From the NCBI RefSeq assembly GCF_030433675.1, contig NZ_JAROCB010000003.1, forward strand, positions 124,001-188,000: 64,000 nucleotides of DNA. The letters run 5' to 3'. A program made the translations under genes and the position numbers. The notes beneath the pieces were generated by a model that was not told the DNA's origin, did not search any database, and worked only from the letters and a program-made list of their open reading frames with translations. The DNA comes from Leifsonia virtsii. Lineage in GTDB: Bacteria > Actinomycetota > Actinomycetes > Actinomycetales > Microbacteriaceae. Of this stretch, positions 33,468 to 42,315 are shown piece by piece. How positions within the stretch are numbered: position 1 is the first letter of the stretch; every line of letters begins with the position of its first letter.

Positions 33468-34349
33468 CTACTCCTTGTGCAGCTTGTCCTGCACCGCTCC
33501 CGCGACCTTCTCGACGGTGTTGGGCAGCTCGGTGGTGCCGTAGAACCGGGCGTCGGGATGCGTCGGCGGCGGCATGGGCACCGTCGCCTGCGGGCCGTCC
33601 AGGTAGGTGAACTCGCCCTTGCCGTCGGGGGTCGGCCCGCTCGCCCAGCGTCCCTCGGCGGCGGCGGGGCCGTCCGAGAAGTTGATGTACTGGTAGGCGA
33701 CGTCGCGGTCCTCGTGCGAGAGCGGGAAGTTGCTCGGCACCGGGAGGTCCTCCGCGCCCTCCTCGCGCAGCTCGGCCGCAGCGGCGATCCACTGGTTCTG
33801 GTGCATCGTGTCGCGTGCGAGCAGGAACGACAGCAGGTCGCGCACTCCCGCGTCGTCGGTCATATGGAACAGCCGGGCGACCTGCAGGCGGCCCTGCATC
33901 TCCGCGTTGGCGTTCGCGGTGAAGTCCGCCAGCAGGTTGCCGCTGGAGGTGATGTAGCTGCCCTGCCAGGGGTTCCCGTTGGAGTCGACCGGACGCACAC
34001 CGGCGCCAGCGACGATCGCGTGCTGCACGTCCGTCCCGCCGACGACCGCCGCGACGACCGGGTCGTCCTGCACGGCGTCCTCGGCGATCCCGAGCGGCGA
34101 CTTCTCCAGCAGCTGGGCGATCATCACCGCCAGCATCTCGACGTGGCCGAACTCCTCGGCGCCGATCCCGAACAGCAGGTCCCGGTACTTGCCCGGGATG
34201 TGCACGTTCCAGGCCTGGAAGCCGTACTGCATCGCGACGGTGATCTCGCCGTACTGGCCGCCGAGCACCTCCTGGAGCTTTCGCGCGTACACGGCGTCGG
34301 GCTTGTCGGGCTTCGCGGTGTGCTGCATCTCCTGACGGTGGAAGAACAT
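33468..34349 (-). CDS. Manganese catalase
   Basis: 293-residue non-haem catalase that breaks down hydrogen peroxide at a dimanganese centre. The family segments GQYGEITVAMQYGFQAW, GAEEFGHVEM and ARDTMHQNQWI carry the glutamate and histidine metal ligands. The length is normal. The ATG at 34349 is preceded by a GAGAGGGGACA Shine-Dalgarno region. It stands alone and adds peroxide defence to the neighbouring acid-stress genes. Confidence 0.95.
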   Translation of the reverse strand: MFFHRQEMQHTAKPDKPDAVYARKLQEVLGGQYGEITVAMQYGFQAWNVHIPGKYRDLLFGIGAEEFGHVEMLAVMIAQLLEKSPLGIAEDAVQDDPVVAAVVGGTDVQHAIVAGAGVRPVDSNGNPWQGSYITSSGNLLADFTANANAEMQGRLQVARLFHMTDDAGVRDLLSFLLARDTMHQNQWIAAAAELREEGAEDLPVPSNFPLSHEDRDVAYQYINFSDGPAAAEGRWASGPTPDGKGEFTYLDGPQATVPMPPPTHPDARFYGTTELPNTVEKVAGAVQDKLHKE

Positions 34350-34484
34350 GGTGTCCCCTCTCTGGTTGATGCCTCCCAGAGGTACCCACCGTTTCCCTCC
34401 ACCCCAGCGGTTGACAGCTCCCGGCTCCAAGCGGTGAATTGGCACCAGTCTCCTGCCCTCAGTCGCCACCGGATCCCGACTGGT

Positions 34485-34532
34485 TGACACAACACGCCGC
34501 GGGCGCTGACGCGGCCACGGCGTGTTGCGTCA
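34485..34532 (-). terminator. Hairpin downstream of MFS gene
   Basis: Arms 34485-34499 (TGACACAACACGCCG) and 34518-34532 pair at 14 of 15 positions around an 18-nt loop. It lies 30 bp past the MFS stop on the minus strand, so it probably terminates the transporter operon. No T-tract follows. Confidence 0.65.
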
Positions 34533-34562
34533 TCCAGGTAGCGCGAGGGGTGGCGTTGCCGG

Positions 34563-35717
34563 TCAGGGGGCGGGGCGCGGGCGCAGCCCGGGGGCGAGCG
34601 GGAGGAGCGCGGCGAGGACGGAGGCGGCCGCGGCCGCGACGAACGGGCCGGCCGGGCCGGCCGCGTCGCCCAGCAGGCCGGCCACCGCCGTGCCGGTCGC
34701 CGCGCCGATCAGACCGGCGGTGTTGAGCCACCCGAACGCCTCCGGCGTCGCCGACTCGGGCAGGGCTTCCGACACCATCCCGTACAGAGCGGCGAGCGAC
34801 GGGGCGAAGCCGAGCCCCGACAGGAAGAGCACGACGTAGAGCAACGGGATGCCCGGCACGACGCCCGCGGCCGCCGTCGCCAGCGCCACGCCGCCGAGGA
34901 TCGCGGCGAGCCCGCGCGGCCCGATCCGGCGATGCCCGAACGCGACGCCGCCGATCAGGGAGCCGAGGCTCGACACGGCGATCGCGACGCCGGCCAGCAC
35001 GCTGTCGCCGTCGAAGCGCGCGATCAGCGCCAGCTCGAGCGCACCGAACGACGCGATCAGGGCGAAGCTCGCGGCCGCCGCCAGCCGCACGGCCCGCGCG
35101 AGGAGCACCGTCCCGGGCCGCGACTCGTTGCGCGGCAACCGCACCCCGGCGATGTGCGGCGTCAGCAGGAACCACAGGGTGCCGCCGAGCGTCACCGCGG
35201 CCGCGAGCATCAGCGGCGCGCGCGTCGACACCGCGCCGCTCAGCAGCGTGGCGGCGACCGGCCCCGTGATCCAGATCAGCTCCTGCGCCGACGTGTCCAG
35301 CGCGAACAGCGCGGGCACCGCCCGCCGCGGCACGAGCCGTGGATAGAGTGCGCGAACCACGGGCATGAGCGGAGGGACCGACGCCCCGATCATCGCCCCG
35401 AGCAGTACCAGGAGCACGGGATGCGGCGGCCCGAAGGCGAGCAGCAGCATCCCGGCCGCATTCAGCGCCGCCGCGGCCAGCACCGGCGGGCGGATGCCGA
35501 GCACCCCCACCGACCGGCTCACCAGCGGCATCGCGACCGCCTCGCCGACGCTCACGCACGCCACCACGAGACCGGCGAGCGCATACGACCCGGTCGCCTG
35601 CCGCACGTGCAGCAGCACGGCGAGCGACAGCATCCCGAGCGGGAAGCGCGCCACCAGCTGCGAGACGGTGACCCGCAGGACCCCGGGGACGCGGACGAGC
35701 TCCAGGTACGCCCGCAC
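34563..35717 (-). CDS. MFS transporter
   Basis: 384-residue permease with about 12 membrane helices. The sequence has no decisive substrate motif. It starts 4 bp after the end of the sugar-permease gene, so it is probably the last gene of the same transcript as the CUT1 transporter. It could export a breakdown product of the imported compound, such as an amine, but that is speculation. Confidence 0.87.
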   Translation of the reverse strand: MRAYLELVRVPGVLRVTVSQLVARFPLGMLSLAVLLHVRQATGSYALAGLVVACVSVGEAVAMPLVSRSVGVLGIRPPVLAAAALNAAGMLLLAFGPPHPVLLVLLGAMIGASVPPLMPVVRALYPRLVPRRAVPALFALDTSAQELIWITGPVAATLLSGAVSTRAPLMLAAAVTLGGTLWFLLTPHIAGVRLPRNESRPGTVLLARAVRLAAAASFALIASFGALELALIARFDGDSVLAGVAIAVSSLGSLIGGVAFGHRRIGPRGLAAILGGVALATAAAGVVPGIPLLYVVLFLSGLGFAPSLAALYGMVSEALPESATPEAFGWLNTAGLIGAATGTAVAGLLGDAAGPAGPFVAAAAASVLAALLPLAPGLRPRPAP

Positions 35718-35721
35718 CCCG

Positions 35722-36558
35722 CTACTTGCCCACGCCGCCGGCGAGCCCGCGCACGAAGTAGCGCTGGCAGACGAAGAACAGGATCACCATCGGGAGGGCG
35801 GCCATCACCATGCCGGCGAACACCACCGGGTACTGCGTCCCGTTCTTCGACATCATGTCGGCGAGCCCGACCGGCAGTGTCTCGACGCCGGTCCCGCTGG
35901 TGAAGATCATCGCGAACAGGTACTCGTTCCAGTTCTGCAGCACGTTGAGCACGATCGTCGTCGCGACGATCGGCATGCTCATCGGCAGGATGATGCGCCA
36001 GAACGTGGCCGCGCGGGACGCGCCGTCGATGGAGGCGGCCTCATCCACCTCCCGCGGCAGGTCGAGCATGTATGCGCGCATGAGGAACACGGTGAACGGG
36101 ATGCGGAACGCCGTGTACAGGATCAGCAGCCCGAAGAATGTGTCGTAGAGCCCCCACGCCTGGAACAGCTTCACCAACGGGATCAGCGCGACGGTCGGCG
36201 CCAGCATCAGCCCGGCGAGCACGATCACGGTGAAGGTGCGGTTCAGCGGGATGCTCACCCGCGTCAGCCCGTAGGCCGCCCACGCGCTGATGAGCTCGGT
36301 GATGAGCGTCGCGAGCACGGTCAGCGAGACGCTCGTGAAGACGAAGTCGCCGACGCCCTGCGTCCAGGCCTTGGCGAAGTTCTGCCAGAGCCACTGCGCC
36401 GGGAGGGCGAAGGGGTTGCCGAACAGCTCGGCGTTCGTCTTCAGGGCGTTGGTCACCATCCACAGCAGCGGGTACAGGACAACGACGGCCAGGGCGACGA
36501 GCAGCGCCCACACCAGGGCGACGCGGACGCCGCGGCCGAGACGGGCGAGGGCTACCAT
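35722..36558 (-). CDS. Sugar ABC transporter permease, MalG-like (FrlM-like position)
   Basis: 278-residue inner-membrane protein with about six helices and the EAA loop REVDEAASIDGASRAATFWRI. It is the second permease of a CUT1 importer, overlapping the MalF-like gene by 7 bp. In Bacillus subtilis the frl operon has the same parts (FrlO binding protein, FrlN and FrlM permeases) importing fructosamines. Here the assignment to a fructosamine importer rests on the shared palindrome with the FrlB-like and FrlD-like genes. No ATPase gene is present. Confidence 0.9.
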   Translation of the reverse strand: MVALARLGRGVRVALVWALLVALAVVVLYPLLWMVTNALKTNAELFGNPFALPAQWLWQNFAKAWTQGVGDFVFTSVSLTVLATLITELISAWAAYGLTRVSIPLNRTFTVIVLAGLMLAPTVALIPLVKLFQAWGLYDTFFGLLILYTAFRIPFTVFLMRAYMLDLPREVDEAASIDGASRAATFWRIILPMSMPIVATTIVLNVLQNWNEYLFAMIFTSGTGVETLPVGLADMMSKNGTQYPVVFAGMVMAALPMVILFFVCQRYFVRGLAGGVGK

Positions 36559-37547
36559 TCCACTCTCCTCTTGCGCGAGTAGGCCAGCTGGGCTGCGGCC
36601 AGCAGCAGCGTGACGACGAAGATGGCGACGCCGATCGCGGCGGCCGAGCCGAAGTCGTTGGTGACGAATCCGGCGTGGTAGAGCCACGTGCCGAGCACCT
36701 GGCTGGAGTTGTTCGGGCCGCCGCTGGTCATCACCATGACCTCGTTGAACACCTGGAACGCGCCGGAGATCGTGACGATCATCATCAGCCCGGTCATCTC
36801 GCGCACCAGCGGGAGCGACACCTGGAAGAACCGGCGCACCGGGCCGACGCCGTCGAGGTTGGCCGCCTCGTACAGCTCCTGCGGGATGCGCTGCAGCGCC
36901 ACGGAGAACAGCAGGACGCTGTAGCCGAACCCCTGCCACTGGCTCATCGCGATGATGGCGAAGATGGCGGTGCCCTCGTGGCCGAGCCACGCCTGCGAGA
37001 ACTGGCCGAGGCCGAGGTTGTCGAGGAAGACGTTCAACAGGCCGGTCTGCGGCTGGTAGATGAAGTAGAACAGGAGGCCGGCGACGGTCAGCGAGATCGC
37101 CGACGGGATGAAGTAGATCGCCCGGAACGCTTTGCGCCAGCGGTCGCTGCGCACGCTCTCCACGATCGCCGCCAGCACGAGCGCGCCGAACACCTGGAAG
37201 ACGATCGACAGCACCGCGTACCAGGCGTTGTTGCCCAGCGCCCGCCAGAACACCGGGTCCTGCGCGAGGTCGGCGTAGTTGTCCACGCCGACGAAGGTCT
37301 GCTCGCCGCTGTAGATGTTCCACTTCAGGAAGCTGAAGACGATGTTCTGCAGCAGCGGCCAGTAGACGAACACGGCCAGCACGGCCAGCGCCGGGATGAG
37401 CCAGACCAGCCCGCGCCACCCGGCCGGTCCCCGGCCTGTCCTCCGGGAGCCCGCGCCGGGCGCCGGGGCCGTGCGGCCGCGACCCGGCCCCGAGACGGGG
37501 ACGGGGCGCGGCCCCACGGGGGCCTGGGGCGCCTGGGTGGTCGTCAT
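36552..37547 (-). CDS. Sugar ABC transporter permease, MalF-like (FrlN-like position)
   Basis: 331-residue permease with a proline- and arginine-rich cytoplasmic N-terminus of about 47 residues, then six helices and the EAA loop QELYEAANLDGVGPVRRFF. It pairs with the MalG-like permease to form the membrane channel. Its ATG overlaps the binding-protein stop by 4 bp (37544-37547), so the transporter is made as a coupled unit. Confidence 0.93.
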   Translation of the reverse strand: MTTTQAPQAPVGPRPVPVSGPGRGRTAPAPGAGSRRTGRGPAGWRGLVWLIPALAVLAVFVYWPLLQNIVFSFLKWNIYSGEQTFVGVDNYADLAQDPVFWRALGNNAWYAVLSIVFQVFGALVLAAIVESVRSDRWRKAFRAIYFIPSAISLTVAGLLFYFIYQPQTGLLNVFLDNLGLGQFSQAWLGHEGTAIFAIIAMSQWQGFGYSVLLFSVALQRIPQELYEAANLDGVGPVRRFFQVSLPLVREMTGLMMIVTISGAFQVFNEVMVMTSGGPNNSSQVLGTWLYHAGFVTNDFGSAAAIGVAIFVVTLLLAAAQLAYSRKRRVEW

Positions 37548-38866
37548 TTCGCCTTCTCGGACGCCTGTCGCACGGCCTTCAGGGCGGCCTCGGGGGTGAG
37601 GCTGCCGGAGACCAGGCCCTCGGAGACCGAGACCCACGCGTCGCCGACGGACGGCACGTTCGCCATGTCCAGCCAGACCACGGTGGACTTCGCGTCGTTC
37701 ACGAGCTTGGTGCCCTCGGCGACGGCGGGCGTGGCGATCTGGTCGGTGACCACATCCTTCACGGCGCTCGGCTGGCCGTAGGGCGGCGAGGAGAGGGTCG
37801 TCGCGTTCTTCTCGTTCATCACGAACTTCATGAAGTCGAGGGCGAGCGCGGCGTTCTTGCTCTTCTTGTTGATCATGTAGCCCTCGGGCGCGGCCTCGAG
37901 CGCGGTCGGGTCGCCCTTCGCGTCCGCCGGGGCGGGCAGCGGGAAGATGCCGAAGCCGTCCTTGGCGAGCTGGCTGTCCTTGGTGTTGACCGAGTCGAAC
38001 TCGATGAGCTCCTGGTAGTACATGGCCGCCTTGCCCGCAGCCTGCTGCTGCTGGGCGGTGGTGTACGTGACTCCGTTCGAGTTGCCGCCGTCGCCGGTGC
38101 ACTCGGTGACGAGCTGCTGGAACTGCTTCATGCCCTCCAGGTACCCCTGGTCGGTGTACTTCGCGGTCTTCGGCAGCAGGTCGGCATCCCGGACCTTCTG
38201 CGGCACGTCGTAGGCGAAGAGCTGGCCGAGGTAGTGCAGGCCGGGCCAGCCGTCCTTGTTGCCGAAGGCGATGGGGACGTAGCCTGCGGCCTTGATGGTC
38301 GAGCAGTCGGAGATGAGCTCGTCGAACGACTTCGGGATGTCGAGGCCGAGGTCCGTGAAGACCTTCTTGTTGTAACCCATGAACTTGCCGTCGACGTACT
38401 GCGGGATCCCGTAGTACTTGCCGTCGTACTTGAAGGCGTTCAGCGATCCCTCGCCGAAGGTGTCGCCCCACGCGGTGCCCGGTGCGATGACGGAGCTGAG
38501 GTCGACGGCCAGCCCGTTCGCGGCGAAGTTCTCGCCCCAGTTGCCCGCGTAGCTGAAGTAGATGTCGGGCAGCGACTGCGAACCGATCAGGACCTTCTCC
38601 TTGTCCTTGATCGCGTTGTCGTCGGTCTCCTGCGCGAGGGTGATCTTCACGTCCGGGTGGAGCTTCTTGTAGTCCTTCACCAGGTTCTCGAAGTACGAGC
38701 CGAGCGGGTCGCCCGCTGCGGCGGTGAGGATGCTGATGCTGCCGGAGTAGTCCGGCTTCGCCGAGATGTCGGCGGCGCCGGTGCCGCCTCCCGAGCACGC
38801 GCTGAGCGCGAGCGCCAGGACGCCCGCCGCCGCCACCGTGATGGTTCTGGTCTTCTTCACGCTCAT
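37544..38866 (-). CDS. Sugar ABC transporter substrate-binding lipoprotein (FrlO-like position)
   Basis: 440-residue extracytoplasmic lipoprotein, family 1 solute-binding type. The signal peptide ends in a lipobox with C24 (LSAC). The mature protein shows the expected two-lobe pattern, with VFTDLGLDIPKSFDEL near the centre. It would bring the ligand to the coupled permeases. The gene opens a transporter operon that has the palindrome TTGATACCGGTATCAA 101 bp upstream of the start. Confidence 0.94.
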   Translation of the reverse strand: MSVKKTRTITVAAAGVLALALSACSGGGTGAADISAKPDYSGSISILTAAAGDPLGSYFENLVKDYKKLHPDVKITLAQETDDNAIKDKEKVLIGSQSLPDIYFSYAGNWGENFAANGLAVDLSSVIAPGTAWGDTFGEGSLNAFKYDGKYYGIPQYVDGKFMGYNKKVFTDLGLDIPKSFDELISDCSTIKAAGYVPIAFGNKDGWPGLHYLGQLFAYDVPQKVRDADLLPKTAKYTDQGYLEGMKQFQQLVTECTGDGGNSNGVTYTTAQQQQAAGKAAMYYQELIEFDSVNTKDSQLAKDGFGIFPLPAPADAKGDPTALEAAPEGYMINKKSKNAALALDFMKFVMNEKNATTLSSPPYGQPSAVKDVVTDQIATPAVAEGTKLVNDAKSTVVWLDMANVPSVGDAWVSVSEGLVSGSLTPEAALKAVRQASEKAK

Positions 38867-38966
38867 CTCCCGTCATGCGGGTCGTGCGGTCGGGGTGTCC
38901 GCTGACCCGTCCTTGGATCGCCTCACGGTCGCGTCGCGCGACCGATTGCGATGACTATACGGGAAA

Positions 38967-38982
38967 TTGATACCGGTATCAA
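38967..38982. promoter_or_regulatory. LacI-type operator TTGATACCGGTATCAA
   Basis: A perfect 16-bp palindrome with a central CCGG, 101 bp upstream of the binding-protein gene. The same sequence with one change (TTGGTACCGGTATCAA) lies upstream of the deglycase gene at 42316. It has the size and symmetry of LacI-family operators, and a LacI gene lies in between, so both sites are probably its targets. Confidence 0.85.
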
Positions 38983-39030
38983 CTGTGCCCAACCAAAAGC
39001 ACGACAGCCCCTCCCCCGGGCCGGTCGTCC

Positions 39031-39212
39031 GTTCGTGACGAATCGCGTCCGCTCGTCACGAATCGCGACCGTTCGTGAGGAATCGCGGCCATTCGTGACG
39101 AATCGGGGCCGGTCGTCGATTTGTGACGAATCGCGCGCGTTCGTCACGAATCGCGGCCGGTCGTCACGAATCGCGGGCGGTCGTCACGAATCGCGGGCGG
39201 TCGTCACGAGCG
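39031..39212. repeat. 20-bp tandem palindromic repeat array, about 9 units
   Basis: Units of the form TTCGTGACGAATCGCGNCCG follow each other at exactly 20 bp: four from 39031, then one irregular interval (28 bp), then five from about 39121. Each carries the imperfect palindrome TTCGTGACGAA, with the centre alternating between GTGACG and GTCACG. The array starts 16 bp past the LacI stop (39228, minus strand) and lies between it and the operator of the transporter operon. With the remaining sequence down to 38867 this is the only gene-free interval above 300 bp. It does not look coding. Confidence 0.9.
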
Positions 39213-39227
39213 CGGGAGTCGCGCGGG

Positions 39228-40328
39228 TCAGGCGCGCGTGGGCGGCGGGGCGACGGAGGCGCGCTCGACGAAGTCGGCCTCCAGAACGTGGGTGGCGACG
39301 GGGGCGTCGCTGCCGGCGACCCGGGCGAGCAGGCACTCCGCGGTCAGCTCGCCGAGCTGGTGCATGGGCTGCGCCACCACCGACATCGGCGGCGTCATCA
39401 CGCTCGCCCAGGAGCTGTCGTCGAACCCGATGAGGGACACGTCCTCCGGGCAGCGCAGCCCGCGCTGCCGCAGGGCGCGCAGCGAGCCGGTGAGCGCATC
39501 CGTCTCGGTCGCGAAGATCGCGGTCGGCGGGTCGGAGAGCGACAGCATCCCGAGCACCGCCCTCGTCGCCTGCGGCTCGTTCTTCAGCACGTGGGTCACG
39601 AGCGAGGTGTCGAACGGGATGCCGGCGAGCTCGAGCGCATCCAGGTACCCGAGCAGGCGCTCGCCGTCGGACCACAGGGCGTGGTCGATGATGCGGCGCA
39701 GGTCGTCCGCGTCCGCCGCCGGCTCGGTCGTGACCGGACCCCACACGAACGCGATCCTCCGGTGCCCCTGCTCGATCAGCGACGTGACTGCCTGGCGGGA
39801 GGCCTCGCGGTTGTTGATGACGACGGCGTCCGCATCCACCGTGTCCACCAGGCGGTCGAGGAGGACGAGCGGGATCTCGCGCTTGTGCACGATGTCGAGG
39901 TGCGGGAGCTGCGCGCTGCGCCCGGCGGCCGGCGCGAGCGCGATCCCGTCGACCTGCTTGTCGACGAGGACCTCAATGGCCGCGGCCTCCAGCTGCAGGT
40001 CCTCATCCGTGCTCAGCACGAGGACGTCGTAGTCGGCCTTGCGCGCCGCGTCGCTGATGCCGCGGAGCACCCCGGCGAAGAACGGGTTGCCGACGTCGGC
40101 GAGCACGACGCCGAGCGTCCTGGTCTCCCCCGTCGTCATGCTGCGCGCGATCGTGTTCGGCCGGTAGCCGAGCTCCTTGGCGACGGCCAGGATGCGGTCC
40201 CGCGTCTTCGGGCTCACCGAGCCGTAGCCGCCGAGGGTGCGGGCGACGGTGGCGCGTCCGACGCCGGCGGCCGCGGCCACCTCGGAGATCGTCGGCGAGG
40301 GAGTGCGGTGGTCCCGCTCCGTGGACAT
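39228..40328 (-). CDS. LacI family transcriptional regulator of the fructosamine-like cluster
   Basis: 366-residue regulator. The helix-turn-helix (ISEVAAAAGVGRATVARTLGG) is followed by a periplasmic-binding-like domain that would bind the inducer. It is the last gene of the deglycase-kinase-regulator unit, 34 bp after the kinase, so it is probably autoregulated through the palindrome at 42316, and probably controls the transporter unit through 38967. In B. subtilis the equivalent regulator FrlR is of the GntR type, so the regulator has been exchanged here. Confidence 0.92.
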   Translation of the reverse strand: MSTERDHRTPSPTISEVAAAAGVGRATVARTLGGYGSVSPKTRDRILAVAKELGYRPNTIARSMTTGETRTLGVVLADVGNPFFAGVLRGISDAARKADYDVLVLSTDEDLQLEAAAIEVLVDKQVDGIALAPAAGRSAQLPHLDIVHKREIPLVLLDRLVDTVDADAVVINNREASRQAVTSLIEQGHRRIAFVWGPVTTEPAADADDLRRIIDHALWSDGERLLGYLDALELAGIPFDTSLVTHVLKNEPQATRAVLGMLSLSDPPTAIFATETDALTGSLRALRQRGLRCPEDVSLIGFDDSSWASVMTPPMSVVAQPMHQLGELTAECLLARVAGSDAPVATHVLEADFVERASVAPPPTRA

Positions 40329-40362
40329 CGCCACCCCTTCCTGGTCCGGGGCGGCCGCCGCC

Positions 40363-41283
40363 CTAGCCCGCTTCGCCCGCCGCGACCGGCGGGAGCGAGG
40401 GCACCCGCGCGGCCTCGTCGACGACGCGCCCGTGACCGAACGCGCCCTCGACCGTGCACTGCCGCGCGGCGAACTGCGCCGCCCGGCGCATCGACCGGTG
40501 CAGCGCCGCGCCGCCGGGCCGCGCATTCCTGCGCCAGCCGGACCGCAGCAATTCAACCACGAACGCGCTCACGTAGGCGTCGCCGCAGCCCATCGTGTCG
40601 ACCAGTGGACCAGGCACCGGCGCCGCGTCGGAGTAGTAGAACGCGTCGCCATCGAACAGGACCGCGCCGTCATCCCCCTGGGTCCCCAGCACGAGCGACG
40701 GCCCGTGCGACGCGATCCTGCGCAGTTCGGCCCAGGTGTCCGTGCGCGACATCGACCCGAGCGAGACGAGGGCGAGGTCGACCCACGGGCCGACGGCGTC
40801 CAGGTACTCGGGCGTGCGGAACTCGGGCTCGGACGAGAAGTCGTACGACCGCAGCGTCCGCGTCTCCGCCAGCTTCGGCAGCTCCGGGATGACGCCGGAG
40901 TACGCGCTGGAGTGCACCAGCGAGAAGCCGGCGATGTAGCGCTTGTCGTCCTCGCCGATCCGCACCGGATCGCTGATCGTCACGCCGCCCTGGTTCCAGC
41001 CGAGGAAGCGCCGCTCCCCGTCGACCGTCTCGATCTCGGTGACGCCGTTGGGCCCGGGGCGCACCGAGGACCGCGAGGTGTCGACCCCGCAGTCCTCGAT
41101 GGCCTGCCGCACGAAGCGCCCCTGCTCATCGTCGCCGAAGACCCCCAGGTAGGCCGCCTCGGCGCCGAGCTGCCGGGCGAACACCGCGACGTTCACGGCG
41201 TTCCCTCCCGGATACTCGACGCCGCGGTCGACGAACCGGTCGACGATGTTGTCCCCGAGACCGAGGACGCGCACCGTGCTCAT
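40363..41283 (-). CDS. frlD: PfkB family sugar kinase, FrlD-like
   Basis: 306-residue PfkB kinase. The N-terminal glycine motif is PGGNAVNVAVFARQLG, and the C-terminal signature is DTMGCGDAY with the catalytic base D235. The beginning (LGDNIVDRF...GGNAVNVAVF, DDEQGR, DCGVDTS) resembles FrlD, fructoselysine 6-kinase, more than a fructokinase. It would phosphorylate the sugar at O-6 so that the deglycase can act. It is 7 bp downstream of the deglycase and 34 bp upstream of the regulator. The exact amine is not known. Confidence 0.85.
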   Translation of the reverse strand: MSTVRVLGLGDNIVDRFVDRGVEYPGGNAVNVAVFARQLGAEAAYLGVFGDDEQGRFVRQAIEDCGVDTSRSSVRPGPNGVTEIETVDGERRFLGWNQGGVTISDPVRIGEDDKRYIAGFSLVHSSAYSGVIPELPKLAETRTLRSYDFSSEPEFRTPEYLDAVGPWVDLALVSLGSMSRTDTWAELRRIASHGPSLVLGTQGDDGAVLFDGDAFYYSDAAPVPGPLVDTMGCGDAYVSAFVVELLRSGWRRNARPGGAALHRSMRRAAQFAARQCTVEGAFGHGRVVDEAARVPSLPPVAAGEAG

Positions 41284-41290
41284 CGGCGCC

Positions 41291-42292
41291 TCAGTACGCC
41301 ACGACGCGGTAGTACCGGCGCAGGTCGAGGGAGTGGTCGCGCACCTGGGCGAGGTGCTTGCTGAAGCGGTCGACGACCGCGTCCGCCACGATCGGCGCCA
41401 GGAGGCCGCGGAACTCGTCGCTCACACCGGGCAGCTCGTAGTCCTTGGTGTCGATGACGGTGACGTCGTCGCTGTACTCCTTGGCGAACGCGATGACGCG
41501 GTCGGTGAGCGGACGCGTCTCGTCCTCGCCGGCGAACACCAGGATGCTGGTGTCCTTCTCGATGAGCTCGAGCGAGCCGTGGAAGAACTCGGCAGCGTGG
41601 ACGCGCGTGGTCGTGAGCCACTGCATCTCCTCGAGGATGCACATCGAGTACAGGTAGGTGAAGCCCCACAGCTGGCCGGATCCGGTCAGGAAGTGGTAGT
41701 CGGTGTCCGCGTGCTTCTCGGCGAACGCGCGGCCGATCGGGTCGGCCTGCTTCGTGACGGCGATCAGCGCATCCGGGATGGCCTCGAGGTCCTTGACCAG
41801 GCGCTCGTAGCCGTCGAACTCGCCGCGCAGCGACAGCAGCTTGGCGCCGAAGGTGAGGAACTGCACGTCGAACGGCCACGCCTTGGGGGCGGAGAGCAGC
41901 ACCTCGTCGACGGCGGTGGCGATCGGGCTGTCGGCCTGACCGGTGAAGCCGACCGTGAGGGCGCCCTTCTCGCGGGCGAACTCGACGCAGTCGAGGATGT
42001 CCTCGGTGGTGCCGGAGACGGAGGCGAAGATCGCCACCGAGTCGGGGCCGAACTGGGGGTCTGGCGCGAGGATGAACTCCTTGCCGATGACGGCGCGCAC
42101 CGGGAAGGCGGAGCGCGTCTGGAAGAAGCGCTCGTACGGCAGCGCCGCGGCGTAGGTACCGCCCGCGCCGATGAAGTAGATGTTCTTCCAGCGCCCGGCG
42201 CTGACGCGCTCGGCCAGCTCCTCGATCTGCGACCGCAGCGCGACGGTGCTGCGCACCTGCTCCAGGAATTCCTCTTCGTTGAAGCCCAGCAT
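41291..42292 (-). CDS. frlB: SIS-domain deglycase, FrlB-like (fructosamine-6-phosphate deglycase)
   Basis: 333-residue SIS-domain protein. It resembles E. coli FrlB along its length, with the same AREKGALTVGFT-then-ADSPI pattern, EFFHGSLELIE, DETRPLTDRVIAFA and the C-terminal RRYYRVVAY. E222 and H238 are 16 residues apart, the spacing I recall for the catalytic glutamate/histidine pair of FraB and FrlB. Such enzymes split fructosamine 6-phosphate into glucose 6-phosphate and the free amine. The ATG at 42292 has the ribosome binding site GTGGAGGGAG. The operator lies 24 bp upstream. The amine (lysine, asparagine or other) is not determined. Confidence 0.85.
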   Translation of the reverse strand: MLGFNEEEFLEQVRSTVALRSQIEELAERVSAGRWKNIYFIGAGGTYAAALPYERFFQTRSAFPVRAVIGKEFILAPDPQFGPDSVAIFASVSGTTEDILDCVEFAREKGALTVGFTGQADSPIATAVDEVLLSAPKAWPFDVQFLTFGAKLLSLRGEFDGYERLVKDLEAIPDALIAVTKQADPIGRAFAEKHADTDYHFLTGSGQLWGFTYLYSMCILEEMQWLTTTRVHAAEFFHGSLELIEKDTSILVFAGEDETRPLTDRVIAFAKEYSDDVTVIDTKDYELPGVSDEFRGLLAPIVADAVVDRFSKHLAQVRDHSLDLRRYYRVVAY

Positions 42293-42315
42293 GTGTCTCC
42301 CTCCACCGATCCGTT

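Noticed and set aside
34563-35717. MFS gene as a drug-efflux pump
   Set aside because: No drug-efflux signature could be confirmed by reading, and its position in the transporter unit does not favour this role.
39031-39212. CRISPR array
   Set aside because: Units are contiguous 20-mers with no unique spacers and no cas genes nearby.
38951-39433. Open frames running through the 20-bp array on both strands (repeated VTNRGRSSRI-like peptides)
   Set aside because: 20 bp is not a multiple of 3, so the frame changes each unit; there is no ribosome binding site and no family match. They are products of the repeat.
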